Assembly (NCBI GenBank): GCA_964538505.1
Contig: CAZIDY010000003.1
Coordinates: 1-64,000 of the forward strand
DNA length: 64,000 nt
Reading direction: 5' to 3'
Origin: Zeimonas sp964538505
GTDB taxonomy: Bacteria; Pseudomonadota; Gammaproteobacteria; Burkholderiales; Burkholderiaceae_E
The notes under the pieces were generated by a model. It had not been told where the DNA came from and did no database searches. It worked only from the letters and a program-made list of their open reading frames with translations. Shown here one piece after another: positions 47,552 to 56,397 of the stretch. The number at the start of each line of letters is the position of its first letter. Position 1 is the first letter of the stretch. The position numbers and the translations under genes were made by a program.

Positions 47552-48162
47552 GTCCGCGATCCGGAAGACGTCTTCAATGAGCTCGGGCTCGTCAAGTTTC
47601 CGCCGACGCTGCTGATCAGTGGTGCGCTTCAGGTACTTGTCGGCGCCCAGCGTATCCCGGTAGACGCGCCGTATCTTGGCTTTCCTCCGTCCGCGATCAC
47701 GAGTTTTGGTTCATGCGAGGCAGCATCCCTGTTGTTGACGGTCGAGAACCTGACGATATTTCAGGAGATGTTCGGTCATCGTCGCCACGCCCCGGCTGCG
47801 ATTCTCCTTTACACGGGCGGCATGTCCAGTCCCTCTTGGAAGCGTGTGTACCGCCTCCTACTGACATCGCTGCCGCCCGAGGCGAGGATGTTTCACTGGC
47901 GCGTATTGATTCGGGTGGATTCCGGATCGCAGATCACCTGGCGGATTGCGCTGGCACCGCGGGGCGGCGTCTCGAACTTCACGCCATGTGCCCTGACATA
48001 GCGCGACTCGACGCCGTTACGTCTCGACGCGCACTCGCCGACGCCGAAGTGTCGATGATCGAAAAGATCGACGCCCGGTGGAGCTGGGATGCGCCGGCTC
48101 AATGGGTATCCATACACCTCATCGCGGTTGAGCAGGAATCCCTGCCCGCGGCTTGGCCGTAG
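47552..48162 (+). pseudogene. JetD-like (DUF2220, Wadjet) C-terminal remnant, frameshifted
   Basis: The first frame reads FNELGLVKFPPTLLISG, PYLGFPPSAI, LLLTVENLTIFQEM and ILLYTGGMSSPSWKRVYRLLL, then FHW. After position 47899 the homology moves to the next frame, IDSGGFRIADHLADCAGTAGRRL, ending EQESLPAAWP at 48162. The expected junction is HWGDIDSGGFRI, so one base has been lost inside the Toprim DxD motif. The N-terminal half (DUF3322 side) is missing. JetD is the DNA-cleaving subunit of Wadjet antiplasmid systems; no jetA, jetB or jetC remains. Confidence 0.78.
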
Positions 48163-48325
48163 AGCGGCAAACAGGTGTCGGCGTTCGTCAGTTCGCGGAC
48201 AATCTCGAAACGCCTCGACGATCCGCTTCCTGGTCGATTTCACTGGTGGTAAAATCCCGAAGGGGAAGGCGGGCCCATGGAGCGTCGTCTTCGCTAAAGA
48301 GCGAGCCAGCGGGGAGCAGTGCGCA

Positions 48326-48631
48326 ATGGACGTCGGAAATGCTATTCGGTTGTGCCGAAAACGGCGCGGTGTGTCTCAAACATACGTTGCGGCACGCGCT
48401 GAATGCTCGGTGTCGTACCTGTCGATGCTGGAGAACAACAAGCGCGACCCAACGTTGTCGATGATCACGAAGATTGCCGAGGCGCTTCATGTGCCAGTCG
48501 GGGCGTTTTTTTTGATGGCGTCCGAAGAGAAGGAGTTGGGGAACATCGATAGTCGCCTGGTCGGAAGATTGCAGCGGGCAGCCATGGCATCGATTCCGTC
48601 GGCGAACGACGCGGGGGTAGCGTGTGGCTGA
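48326..48631 (+). CDS. XRE-type transcriptional regulator
   Basis: A 101-residue protein with an HTH-XRE domain at residues about 5-60 (RLCRKRRGVSQTYVAARAECSVSYLSMLENNKRDP) and a short C-terminal tail. A GGGGAG site precedes the ATG. It is 42 bases before the AAA ATPase gene on the same strand, so it probably controls that operon. Confidence 0.82.
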   Translation: MDVGNAIRLCRKRRGVSQTYVAARAECSVSYLSMLENNKRDPTLSMITKIAEALHVPVGAFFLMASEEKELGNIDSRLVGRLQRAAMASIPSANDAGVACG

Positions 48632-48673
48632 GAAGTCTTTCGGCCATTGGTATCGCACGAGCGGAGAATAGAA

Positions 48674-49699
48674 ATGGCTAGCGCGGATCAACTGAAAGCA
48701 CTGGTCAAGTCTCACATCAGTCGGGACGACAACCAGTTCTATTCCGTCGCAATGCAGGTCGCTGCGCATGAGGCGAAGGCCGGACACGGGAAGCTCGCCG
48801 AAGAGCTGCGCGACATGATCGATGCCGCCAAGACGCGCAGTATCTCAAGCGAGCCGGGAAAACTTGTTCCCCTAGCACGGCCTCGTGGCGAATTGGCCAA
48901 CCTGCTAGACGTCAGCTATCCCAGGAATCGCTTGGCCGACATGGTGCTCGATCCAGTAGTGCTCGAGCAATTGCAGCGAATCATCAAGGAACAGCGCCTC
49001 CATGCTCGCATCCGTGAGCACGGCTTGTCGCCCCGACGCAAAATCTTGCTGGTAGGTCCGCCTGGTACCGGTAAGACGATGACAGCAGCCGTACTGGCCG
49101 GCGAACTTGGAGTTCCGCTGTTCCTGGTGCGTTTGGATTCATTGATCACCAAGTTCATGGGCGAGACCGCCGCGAAGCTACGACAAGTCTTTGATGCTGT
49201 AGCAGATGTACGGGGAGTCTATTTCTTCGATGAGTTCGACGCCATCGGATCACAACGTGGGTTGGCTAACGACGTTGGGGAGATTCGGCGCGTGCTCAAC
49301 AGCTTTCTGCAGATGATCGAGCGTGACCAGTCGACTAGCCTGATCCTGGCGGCTACAAATCACCCGGAGATACTGGACTACGCTTTATTCCGCCGTTTCG
49401 ACGATGTCATCGAGTACCACCTGCCGACGCCAGAGCAGGCCATGGCTCTGATGCGGTCCCGTCTCGGCACCTTCGCGCCCAAGCCCCTGCCCGTCAAGGC
49501 GTTGGCAGCGAAGACCGTCGGGCTAAGCTTCGCGGAGATTCGCCGCGCCGTGGACGAGTCGATCAAGGAAGTCATCATGCATGACGGAGAGCGTGTGGAT
49601 GCAGAGGCACTCGGCCGTGCGCTCTTGGAGCGCCGCAGGCTGAGTGAACAACTCGAAAAGAACAACAAGCCCGTGAACCATGCCGGATTCAGCAGCTGA
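48674..49699 (+). CDS. ietA: AAA ATPase, IetA-like
   Basis: A 341-residue AAA+ ATPase. Residues 1-90 form a helical N-terminal region. The AAA core has Walker A GPPGTGKT (Lys134), Walker B VYFFDEFD, sensor 1 AATNHPE and an Arg-finger-like RRFDD. It overlaps the following subtilisin-like protease gene by 20 bases. An AAA ATPase directly followed by an S8 protease is the IetAS arrangement, reported among antiphage systems and first known from an Agrobacterium plasmid. The ATPase probably controls the protease or remodels its substrate. Confidence 0.8.
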   Translation: MASADQLKALVKSHISRDDNQFYSVAMQVAAHEAKAGHGKLAEELRDMIDAAKTRSISSEPGKLVPLARPRGELANLLDVSYPRNRLADMVLDPVVLEQLQRIIKEQRLHARIREHGLSPRRKILLVGPPGTGKTMTAAVLAGELGVPLFLVRLDSLITKFMGETAAKLRQVFDAVADVRGVYFFDEFDAIGSQRGLANDVGEIRRVLNSFLQMIERDQSTSLILAATNHPEILDYALFRRFDDVIEYHLPTPEQAMALMRSRLGTFAPKPLPVKALAAKTVGLSFAEIRRAVDESIKEVIMHDGERVDAEALGRALLERRRLSEQLEKNNKPVNHAGFSS

Positions 49700-52169
49700 T
49701 AAGCGCGCCCACCTTCTCCTTCACGACACGTCGCAACCGCACGCCTTTACTGCGCACAGTCCTGGCCGCGGAAAGAAGAAGCTGCCTGAGCGCGACCGAC
49801 AGGCACACGGACAGTCGCTGTGGGCGCAGCTGCAAGGCTTGAAGCCGGCGGCGGAGGCTGCTGCGGCGTCCCAGCGTCAGCTTGAACTCGAGAGCGGGCT
49901 CGGCCTGCAGATTGAGTTCGTCGGTCAGCCCGATGTGGAGCTGGCTTTCCAGAGCCTCGCTGACGATCGGAAGAAGATCGAACTGTTGAGCGTACGGAAA
50001 GAGGGCGGCATCACCTACGCCAATGTTTTCGTACCGGACGGTGGGCTCGGTCATTTCGAACGCTACGTCGCCGACTATCTGGAGGAAAAGAAGGGCGCGA
50101 AGGGTCAGGCGCTGGACCACAAGGCTCTGCTGAACACGATCGCTTCGATCCGCATCGCCGAGCTGCGTGCGCTCTGGACCGACGATCCAGGTCTACTGCC
50201 GGAGAATCCAGACGAGGCGTTCTGGTGGGAGGTCTGGTTGCCGGTGCGGTCAGCCCGGCAGGCAGTGGTCTCCGATTTCAGAAAACTCGCCGAACTTGCC
50301 GGCTGTGTCGTTAGCGAGCACCAAGCCGAATTCCCCGAGCGGACCGTGCTGCTGATGTACGGGTCGCAAGGTCAGTTCACGCAGTCCGTGATGCTGCTGA
50401 ACTGTGTGGCCGAACTGCGCCGAGCCAAGGACACCGCCGAGTTCTTCGATGCGATGGGTGTCGAGGAGCAGGGACTGTGGATGAACGACATGCTGGCGCA
50501 CGCTCAGTTTGCCCCAGCGGGAACGGACGCGCCGCATGTCTGCTTTCTCGATACAGGCGTCAATCGAGGCCACCCGCTACTTGAGCCCTTGCTCGCCGAA
50601 CCAGATCTGCACTCGGTCAATCCCGCGTGGGGAGTCGACGACACGGCGAACCATGGCACTGGCTTGGCGGGTCTTGCCGCCTATGGAGACCTGACGCGCG
50701 TCTTGGGCGAGACAGATGTGATGCAGGTCGCGCACCGGCTCGAATCGGTCAAGCTGACGCCAGAAGAGGGGTCGAACGAAGGCGACAGCAAGCACCACGC
50801 CTATCTGTTCGCCGAGGCGGTCAGCCGACCGGAGGTCACGGCCGCAGATCGGCGACGTGTATTCGCATCCGCCGTCACCGCCTCTGACTACCGCGACCGT
50901 GGTCGCCCGTCGTCATGGTCTTCCATGGTCGATCGGATGGCCGCAGACGTCGACGACGCCGGCCAGTATCCCCGGCTGTTCGTACTCGCCGCCGGGAACA
51001 CGCGGGATCACGGGGCCTGGATGACGTATCCGGACAGTCTTTCGACCAACCTCGTGCATGACCCAGGGCAGGCATGGAATGCGATCACCGTGGGCGCCGG
51101 CACGAGCAAGGTCGACACTGAGCACGATTCGCTGGTAGCGATCGCTCCTGATGGCGGCTTGAGTCCCTACACCACCACCTCCATGACCTGGGATCCCGCG
51201 TGGCCGCTCAAGCCTGACGTCGTATTCGAAGGCGGAAACGTCGCCAAGGACCCGCAAGGGGCGACGGGGATGTCGAGCCTGAACTTGCTCACGACAAACC
51301 ATCGACCGGATGAGCGGCTGTTCACGACGACCAACGCCACCAGCGCCGCCTCGGCGCTGTGCGCGCGAATGGCCGCACAGATCATGGCGGCCTATCCGCA
51401 GCTGCGTGCCGAGACGATTCGTGCGCTGATCGTTGACTCCGCCAGTTGGACGCCCGCAATGCGGCAGACGTACCTGCCCACCAATGCGAAGCCGACAAAG
51501 AAGGACTATGTCAATCTCATCCGGCATTGCGGCTGGGGGATGCCAGATCTCGACCGGGCACTCTGGAGCGCGGGCAACTCGCTGACGTTGGTGGTCGAAG
51601 ACCAGGTCCATCCCTATGGCAAAGACGAGAAGAGGGGCGTCGTCAGCCGCGACATGAATTTGCACGCACTTCCTTGGCCAAAGGAAGAGCTGGAAGCGCT
51701 CGGCGATGCCGAGGTGCAGTTGCATGTCACGTTGTCCTACTTCGTCGAGCCCAACCCTTCGGCGAGAGGCGTGTCGTCGAAGTTCCACTATCCGTCGCAC
51801 CGCCTCAGGTTCGACGTCCAACGGCCGCTCGACGCGTCGACGGATGACTTCATCGCACGAGTGAACGCCGCCGCCCAGCGCGAAGACGAAGGCGATGCGG
51901 CGAACCCGAAGGACACGGATTGGTACCTGGGGGAGCGGCAGCGTCACCGTGGGTCGCTTCATCGCGATGTCTGGCAAGGCACCGCTGCAGACTTGGCCAG
52001 CAGGGGATTCATCGCGGTGTACCCATCGGCTGGTTGGTGGCGTTCGCGACCTGCGCTCGAACGCTACGCGCTTCCGGCGAGATACAGCCTCGTCGTGTCG
52101 CTCCACACCGAGCAGACCGAAGTGGACCTGTACGCCGTCATCGCCAACAAGGTTGCCATCGTGGTCTGA
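49680..52169 (+). CDS. ietS: Subtilisin-like serine protease, IetS-like
   Basis: An 829-residue cytoplasmic S8 protease with no signal peptide. The triad can be placed: Asp291 in CFLDTGVNRGHPLL, His325 in NHGTGLAGLAAYG and Ser555 in TNATSAASALCARMA. A VLAAGN segment should carry the oxyanion Asn. About 200 residues lie before the catalytic domain and about 250 after it. The last base of its stop is four bases before the next gene. Length, layout and the ATPase partner match IetS; targets are unknown. Confidence 0.82.
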   Translation: MPDSAADKRAHLLLHDTSQPHAFTAHSPGRGKKKLPERDRQAHGQSLWAQLQGLKPAAEAAAASQRQLELESGLGLQIEFVGQPDVELAFQSLADDRKKIELLSVRKEGGITYANVFVPDGGLGHFERYVADYLEEKKGAKGQALDHKALLNTIASIRIAELRALWTDDPGLLPENPDEAFWWEVWLPVRSARQAVVSDFRKLAELAGCVVSEHQAEFPERTVLLMYGSQGQFTQSVMLLNCVAELRRAKDTAEFFDAMGVEEQGLWMNDMLAHAQFAPAGTDAPHVCFLDTGVNRGHPLLEPLLAEPDLHSVNPAWGVDDTANHGTGLAGLAAYGDLTRVLGETDVMQVAHRLESVKLTPEEGSNEGDSKHHAYLFAEAVSRPEVTAADRRRVFASAVTASDYRDRGRPSSWSSMVDRMAADVDDAGQYPRLFVLAAGNTRDHGAWMTYPDSLSTNLVHDPGQAWNAITVGAGTSKVDTEHDSLVAIAPDGGLSPYTTTSMTWDPAWPLKPDVVFEGGNVAKDPQGATGMSSLNLLTTNHRPDERLFTTTNATSAASALCARMAAQIMAAYPQLRAETIRALIVDSASWTPAMRQTYLPTNAKPTKKDYVNLIRHCGWGMPDLDRALWSAGNSLTLVVEDQVHPYGKDEKRGVVSRDMNLHALPWPKEELEALGDAEVQLHVTLSYFVEPNPSARGVSSKFHYPSHRLRFDVQRPLDASTDDFIARVNAAAQREDEGDAANPKDTDWYLGERQRHRGSLHRDVWQGTAADLASRGFIAVYPSAGWWRSRPALERYALPARYSLVVSLHTEQTEVDLYAVIANKVAIVV

Positions 52170-52173
52170 AATC

Positions 52174-53472
52174 GTGCAGAGCGACGCCCTGAAGAGCTTG
52201 GAACTCGACAAGATCGGTGGCTTGCTGACCAGCGGTGTGGCCGGTGAACTGCGCAGGTTGGAACTGGAGCGCGCCTCTTGGATGGCGGCCATTGCCCAGA
52301 GCCACAGCCTCGCAGAGCAGATGAAGAAGCTGGTGGGAGACACGTCTCTTGCGGCCCAGCTGAGTAAGCAGGCAAAGGAGCTGCAGGCCTACTCCGTCGC
52401 TGAACAGATGAAGCTGCTCATCCCGGAGAACTCGCTGGCTGTCCAGATGGCGAAGCAATGGCAGGAGGTGCAAAGGACCGAACAAGAGAGCATCAGAAAA
52501 ATGCTCGGACCTCTTCAAGACATTCGCAATGCGCTTCTGAAGGACAGTGCGACCCAGCGGATGTTGGATGACCTCGCGAAACCACTTGCTGCGTCGGGAC
52601 AGTTGGCCAAGCTCGTGGAACAAGCCACGGGATCCAGTGCCCTTCTGAAGGCCATGCATTCGAGCATAGAGGGCTCGATCGAGAGTGCTCGCAAGATACT
52701 TGCTGATGCCTCGGTCAGTAGTGGTATCGGGCAGCTCATGAAGAGCTTCGAGGAGGCCAACAAGCGTTGGGTCGTTCCTCAGCCCTTGCTGGACTCGCTC
52801 GGCCCCTTGCATGCACTGCAGGAGCAAATGGGCAGGCTGTCCTTGCCCGTCATGGATGCAGCCTCTGCCGCCACGCTCGCGAAAGTGCTTGGGCCGGAGG
52901 GCATCAAGGCGCAGCTTGCGGCGATGGGCATCAACCCGGATGGGTCAATCAACGTCCAGTTTGTTCAGCAAGAAGACGGTGTCGGTCTCAGCCGCAAGGC
53001 CTTGGAGTTGATGACACTGCTGAGTTTCATACTCGCGGTACTGGTCCCGCTTTACCAAGAGTTCAGCTCTTCACAGTGGCAGGCAGCGGCCGACAGAACG
53101 CTCGCGGGACAGACCGAGAGGATCGAGGCGCTTGGCACCCACCTGGAGGCGCAACGAAAGACGATCGATGCCCTCACGAAGTTGGTGGAGAGGGCCTTGG
53201 TGCAAGAAGCCAAACGGCAGGAGGAGCGCTTCGTCGTTCTGGATCGCGTGGCCATAGTTCGGTCCAAGCCGGAGCCCGGGTCTGCCCTTCAGGGCAAGTT
53301 GCTACCGCGAGAGGTGGTCCGGCCGATCTCGGAACGTGGCAAGTGGATCGAGTTCGAGTACTACCACTGGCTCTACCAGGAGCATCGCACTGGCTGGGCA
53401 CTGAAGAAGTACTTCCAGCGCGTGCCAGCCAACTTCGAGAAGCCCGGCAAAGAAGAGGCGACGACCCCATGA
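52174..53472 (+). CDS. Coiled-coil, membrane-anchored protein with SH3-like C-terminus
   Basis: 432 residues from the GTG at 52174, four bases after the protease stop; no better start is seen. Residues about 1-270 are Leu/Ala/Gln/Lys-rich with repeating AEQMK-like heptads and should be helical or coiled coil. One transmembrane segment follows (MTLLSFILAVLVPLY, about residues 278-296), then a second coiled coil. Residues about 350-415 look like a bacterial SH3 domain (VAIVRSKPEPGSALQGKL...KWIEFEYYHW...GWALKKYF). Family unknown. Its place suggests a membrane-bound partner, sensor or effector of the protease unit. Confidence 0.7.
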   Translation: MQSDALKSLELDKIGGLLTSGVAGELRRLELERASWMAAIAQSHSLAEQMKKLVGDTSLAAQLSKQAKELQAYSVAEQMKLLIPENSLAVQMAKQWQEVQRTEQESIRKMLGPLQDIRNALLKDSATQRMLDDLAKPLAASGQLAKLVEQATGSSALLKAMHSSIEGSIESARKILADASVSSGIGQLMKSFEEANKRWVVPQPLLDSLGPLHALQEQMGRLSLPVMDAASAATLAKVLGPEGIKAQLAAMGINPDGSINVQFVQQEDGVGLSRKALELMTLLSFILAVLVPLYQEFSSSQWQAAADRTLAGQTERIEALGTHLEAQRKTIDALTKLVERALVQEAKRQEERFVVLDRVAIVRSKPEPGSALQGKLLPREVVRPISERGKWIEFEYYHWLYQEHRTGWALKKYFQRVPANFEKPGKEEATTP

Positions 53473-53510
53473 TCGTCTCTCAATGAATTGCCGATGCCGG
53501 TCATCCGATC

Positions 53511-55775
53511 ATGCTTCAGCGCGCGACGAACTACTATGACGGCCTGTTCGTTCGCTTGATCGGGGACGGTGTTTCGCAACGGATCGCCGTCGAGCGAGTC
53601 GGGACTGCCTACCTTGACGGAAAGCCTTCACCGGTTGGCAAGAAGAAGCTCACGAAGCAGGAGCGCGACGGCCTCTTCTGGTCTAGCGACGTTGTGAGGT
53701 GCTGTTCGCCCGACGCGTGGGGGGCCGAAGCGATGTCGCTCGCCCTGGCGCGTTACCTCGGGCAGGAGCCTGTCACTGCCGATCGATTGGTGACGCGGGT
53801 CGCGCGCGAGGCGCCCGAGGCGTTGATACGCGCGGTCAGGCACTCCGGGCTCGTTCTGAACCCGAACTCTCCACGACGAGCCGAGTTGGACCAGGCGGCG
53901 TCCGAATGCGAGGCGGTGGCTGAGTTGTGCCGGGTGCTCGACCTGTTTGCCCGGGCGCATCGCGAACGGGTCGCGGCCCTGGAAGCGCACAAGGCGCAGC
54001 TGGCGGGGTTGTCGGTCTTCGACGTCTTGATCTACGCGAGCCTCTATGCCTTCGAAGTGCTCGTGCCGAAGGACTTCACCGGCAAACCGCCCGCACCGCG
54101 TTCCGGGGCTGATGTCCAAGTCGCTTGGGATGCACTCAGCGATCTGCTCGCGTGGAAGCTCGCAGGGGCCAGCGGCTCGTCACTGAAGCTGACCGACGAC
54201 AGCATCGGGAGGTCGATCGCGCGGCATCTTCGACCGGTCCTCTTCGAATCCGGCACGACCAGCACGGGCGAGGCCTTTCGGTATCTGAGCGCCTTTCACG
54301 CGCTGATGGACGCGCAGGTCGAGTTGAACGAGTTCATTTCCAGGTCCGCCGACGCGTTCAGCTACGACGATGGCACTCGCTTCGAGCGGAGCGGCGATCG
54401 GCTGGAGATCGTCGAAGTCGATCCGGCGGCGAGGGCGGCGTGGCAACGCGACGGGCTGAAGCTCGAGCGCCTGCACGGGTACTGGTTCCACCGTGCCGTC
54501 GACACCTACGTCGAGCAGGTGGCCGCCGATCCGGCCACGTGGATGATCGGTCGAACGGAGAACGCCGAGGCCAACCGCGTGGCTTGGCTGCGCTCTCTGC
54601 AAGCGCAGCTTCGACTGCGTGAGGCGTACGGCGTCGCCGACGAAGTGACGTCTGACTCCGGAGAGACGGTCGATCTCTTCCGGGCGCTGTTGTCGCTCGA
54701 CCTGATGTCCGCCTTCTTCCTGCGGGATTTCTTGGCCGCCTTTGCGGAACGCGTCGATGCGTCGGGCGACTGGATCGTGGCGTTGCAGCGTCTGGCCATG
54801 GACGGTCTGCGCGACGGGCTTCAGAACCGAATGCCACTCACTTGGTCGAGCCGAGACTCGAAGGTGTCCAACATCACCGAGTGTACGGTCACGAAGTCAG
54901 AGCCCGCGGGCAATCCAAGGATCGCATCCGCGATCCTGGACTTCTGGACCTACGACATGGTCGCGACAGCGGAGCGGCTTCAGCGCAATGAGCCCGGTCT
55001 TCAGCCCCACCTGTTCGAGCGGCCGGTCCTCAAGTTCGGGGCGTCGCTTGTGCAGTTGCCGTGGGTCGTTGGAGTGCAGAACAACAGCGCGGCGGCGATC
55101 AACAACCTGAGGCGGCTCGGCGCTCGGCGCGGGCAGGCTCGGGACGAGGCGCGACGGATCGAGGCCGGTCTGGCTCGGCTTATGGAGACGCGCGGATTCA
55201 AGACGCTGCTCAATTGGAAGCCGCCGCGCGACCTGGATGACCCTGGCGAGGTGGACCTGATCGCCACCCTTGGCCAGCATCTGTTCGTCATCGAGGTGAA
55301 GTCGACGTTCATGCGACGATCGCAGCGTGACGCGTGGCTGCACTCCACCACGACGCTTCGCAAGGCCGGTCAGCAACTTCGCCGCAAGGTCGAAGCGGTT
55401 TCGGTGGCAATGGCCTCGGATCCCGAGCTTCGTGCGTTGCTCGACTTGACTGGGGATCGTGCCCCAACTCGCCACCATGGTTGGATCGCCGACACATCCA
55501 TCGAGTGCGACCACAAGCGCTTCGCCGGCTTTCTGAAGGTCTCAGTCGAAGAGCTGTTGATCGCGCTTCGCGACGATCGTCACCTCTTGAACGACCCCGA
55601 AGGTCTCCTCGCCGGGAACTACCGGGAAGACCAGTCGGGTGAAGCCGATACAAGCAGATCTGCCTGGACTCTGTATCCGGACGGGTTCAGTGCAGAGCGC
55701 TTCATTGAGGTGATCGAGACGGAGGCTGTTTGGGATCTGCGCGATCGAACGCAACATCGGCAAAGTCCGCAGTGA
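53511..55775 (+). CDS. Large PD-(D/E)xK nuclease-like protein
   Basis: A 754-residue protein, 38 bases after the SH3-like gene. The first about 540 residues match nothing I know and are mostly helical. Residues 580-597 give a PD-(D/E)xK core: Glu580/Asp582 in GEVDLIAT, and Glu595/Lys597 in FVIEVKST. An AWLHSTTTLRKAGQQLRRKVEAV helix follows, as in Mrr/NERD-like nucleases. It is the last gene of the five-gene unit and could be the DNA-cutting effector, or a DNA-binding sensor if inactive. There is no frameshift and the length is unusual for a free-standing nuclease. Confidence 0.72.
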   Translation: MLQRATNYYDGLFVRLIGDGVSQRIAVERVGTAYLDGKPSPVGKKKLTKQERDGLFWSSDVVRCCSPDAWGAEAMSLALARYLGQEPVTADRLVTRVAREAPEALIRAVRHSGLVLNPNSPRRAELDQAASECEAVAELCRVLDLFARAHRERVAALEAHKAQLAGLSVFDVLIYASLYAFEVLVPKDFTGKPPAPRSGADVQVAWDALSDLLAWKLAGASGSSLKLTDDSIGRSIARHLRPVLFESGTTSTGEAFRYLSAFHALMDAQVELNEFISRSADAFSYDDGTRFERSGDRLEIVEVDPAARAAWQRDGLKLERLHGYWFHRAVDTYVEQVAADPATWMIGRTENAEANRVAWLRSLQAQLRLREAYGVADEVTSDSGETVDLFRALLSLDLMSAFFLRDFLAAFAERVDASGDWIVALQRLAMDGLRDGLQNRMPLTWSSRDSKVSNITECTVTKSEPAGNPRIASAILDFWTYDMVATAERLQRNEPGLQPHLFERPVLKFGASLVQLPWVVGVQNNSAAAINNLRRLGARRGQARDEARRIEAGLARLMETRGFKTLLNWKPPRDLDDPGEVDLIATLGQHLFVIEVKSTFMRRSQRDAWLHSTTTLRKAGQQLRRKVEAVSVAMASDPELRALLDLTGDRAPTRHHGWIADTSIECDHKRFAGFLKVSVEELLIALRDDRHLLNDPEGLLAGNYREDQSGEADTSRSAWTLYPDGFSAERFIEVIETEAVWDLRDRTQHRQSPQ

Positions 55776-55825
55776 GCGGTCGACACTGTCCGCTAGTGAA
55801 GCGCTCTGCCAGAATGCTTGAGGTT

Positions 55826-55844
55826 GATCTGGCTCCGCCAGATC
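55826..55844 (+). terminator. Hairpin after the five-gene unit
   Basis: GATCTGGC-tcc-GCCAGATC is a perfect 8-base stem with a 3-base loop, 51 bases past the nuclease stop. The bases after it (GTTCTCC) have no long T run, so termination may be weak or factor-aided. Confidence 0.45.
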
Positions 55845-56350
55845 GTTCTCCGAGACGAGCGAGTCGATCGATCTTGATGGTGACTTTTTACTGCCCCGCC
55901 CGTGCGGCTCGTGACGGTAAAAAAATGGGCGAAAAATCGAGTCGGGACAATAGCTTAAGGCGCTCGATGCCGGCCCTTCTTGGTCGTTGCCCTGAGCGAC
56001 GCCGATGCCTCGCCGACGGTGTCCGCGAAGGTCGCGGGAGTCGATAGATGTCGATAGATCTTGAAAGGTCACTTCCGGCCGAACCGCCCGCAAACCCGCG
56101 CCAATGCTGGTGCCCCGCACTTTGACGGTAAAAATGACGGTAAAAGTCTGCGAAGCAGCGACGAACGCCTTATGATTCAACAACTTAGAAGGTTCGTTGA
56201 TGATTGAGTGGGAGTGAATTGATGTCCTTCGAGGACTATCGCCGGGATGGTGGAGGTGCGAAGACTGCTGGATAGCCGCCGGAAGGCCAGGGATAGAGCG
56301 GCGGCGGCCTCGCCGGGAGGGTAGTCGCTATCCGATTGCTTCCCAGATCG
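55845..56350. other. Gene-free stretch with short direct repeats
   Basis: No gene is supported here. TGACGGTAAAA occurs three times (55912-55922, 56123-56133, 56135-56145), and TCGATAGAT twice near 56041-56060. Such repeats occur near recombination sites of integrative elements, so this may be an old insertion boundary, but no integrase is present. Confidence 0.4.
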
Positions 56351-56387
56351 TATGCGTTAATATACTAAAACTGTCAACTAACGCATA
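56351..56387. promoter_or_regulatory. Inverted-repeat operator of the AbiEi gene
   Basis: TATGCGTTA (56351-56359) and TAACGCATA (56379-56387) are perfect 9-base arms around a 19-base A/T-rich spacer holding TATACT. It ends 11 bases before the AbiEi start. AbiEi antitoxins repress their own operons through such repeats. Confidence 0.7.
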
Positions 56388-56397
56388 TGATCCGGGA

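Noticed and set aside
47893..48243. Minus-strand frame opposite the JetD remnant
   Set aside because: The plus strand carries the clear DUF2220 homology in this interval, so this is a shadow.
55542..56183. Minus-strand frame MLNHKAFVAASQTFTVIFTVK, considered as an integrase start
   Set aside because: No integrase motif follows. The TFTV-IFTV part is just the translated TGACGGTAAAA repeats, and the rest is antisense to the nuclease gene.
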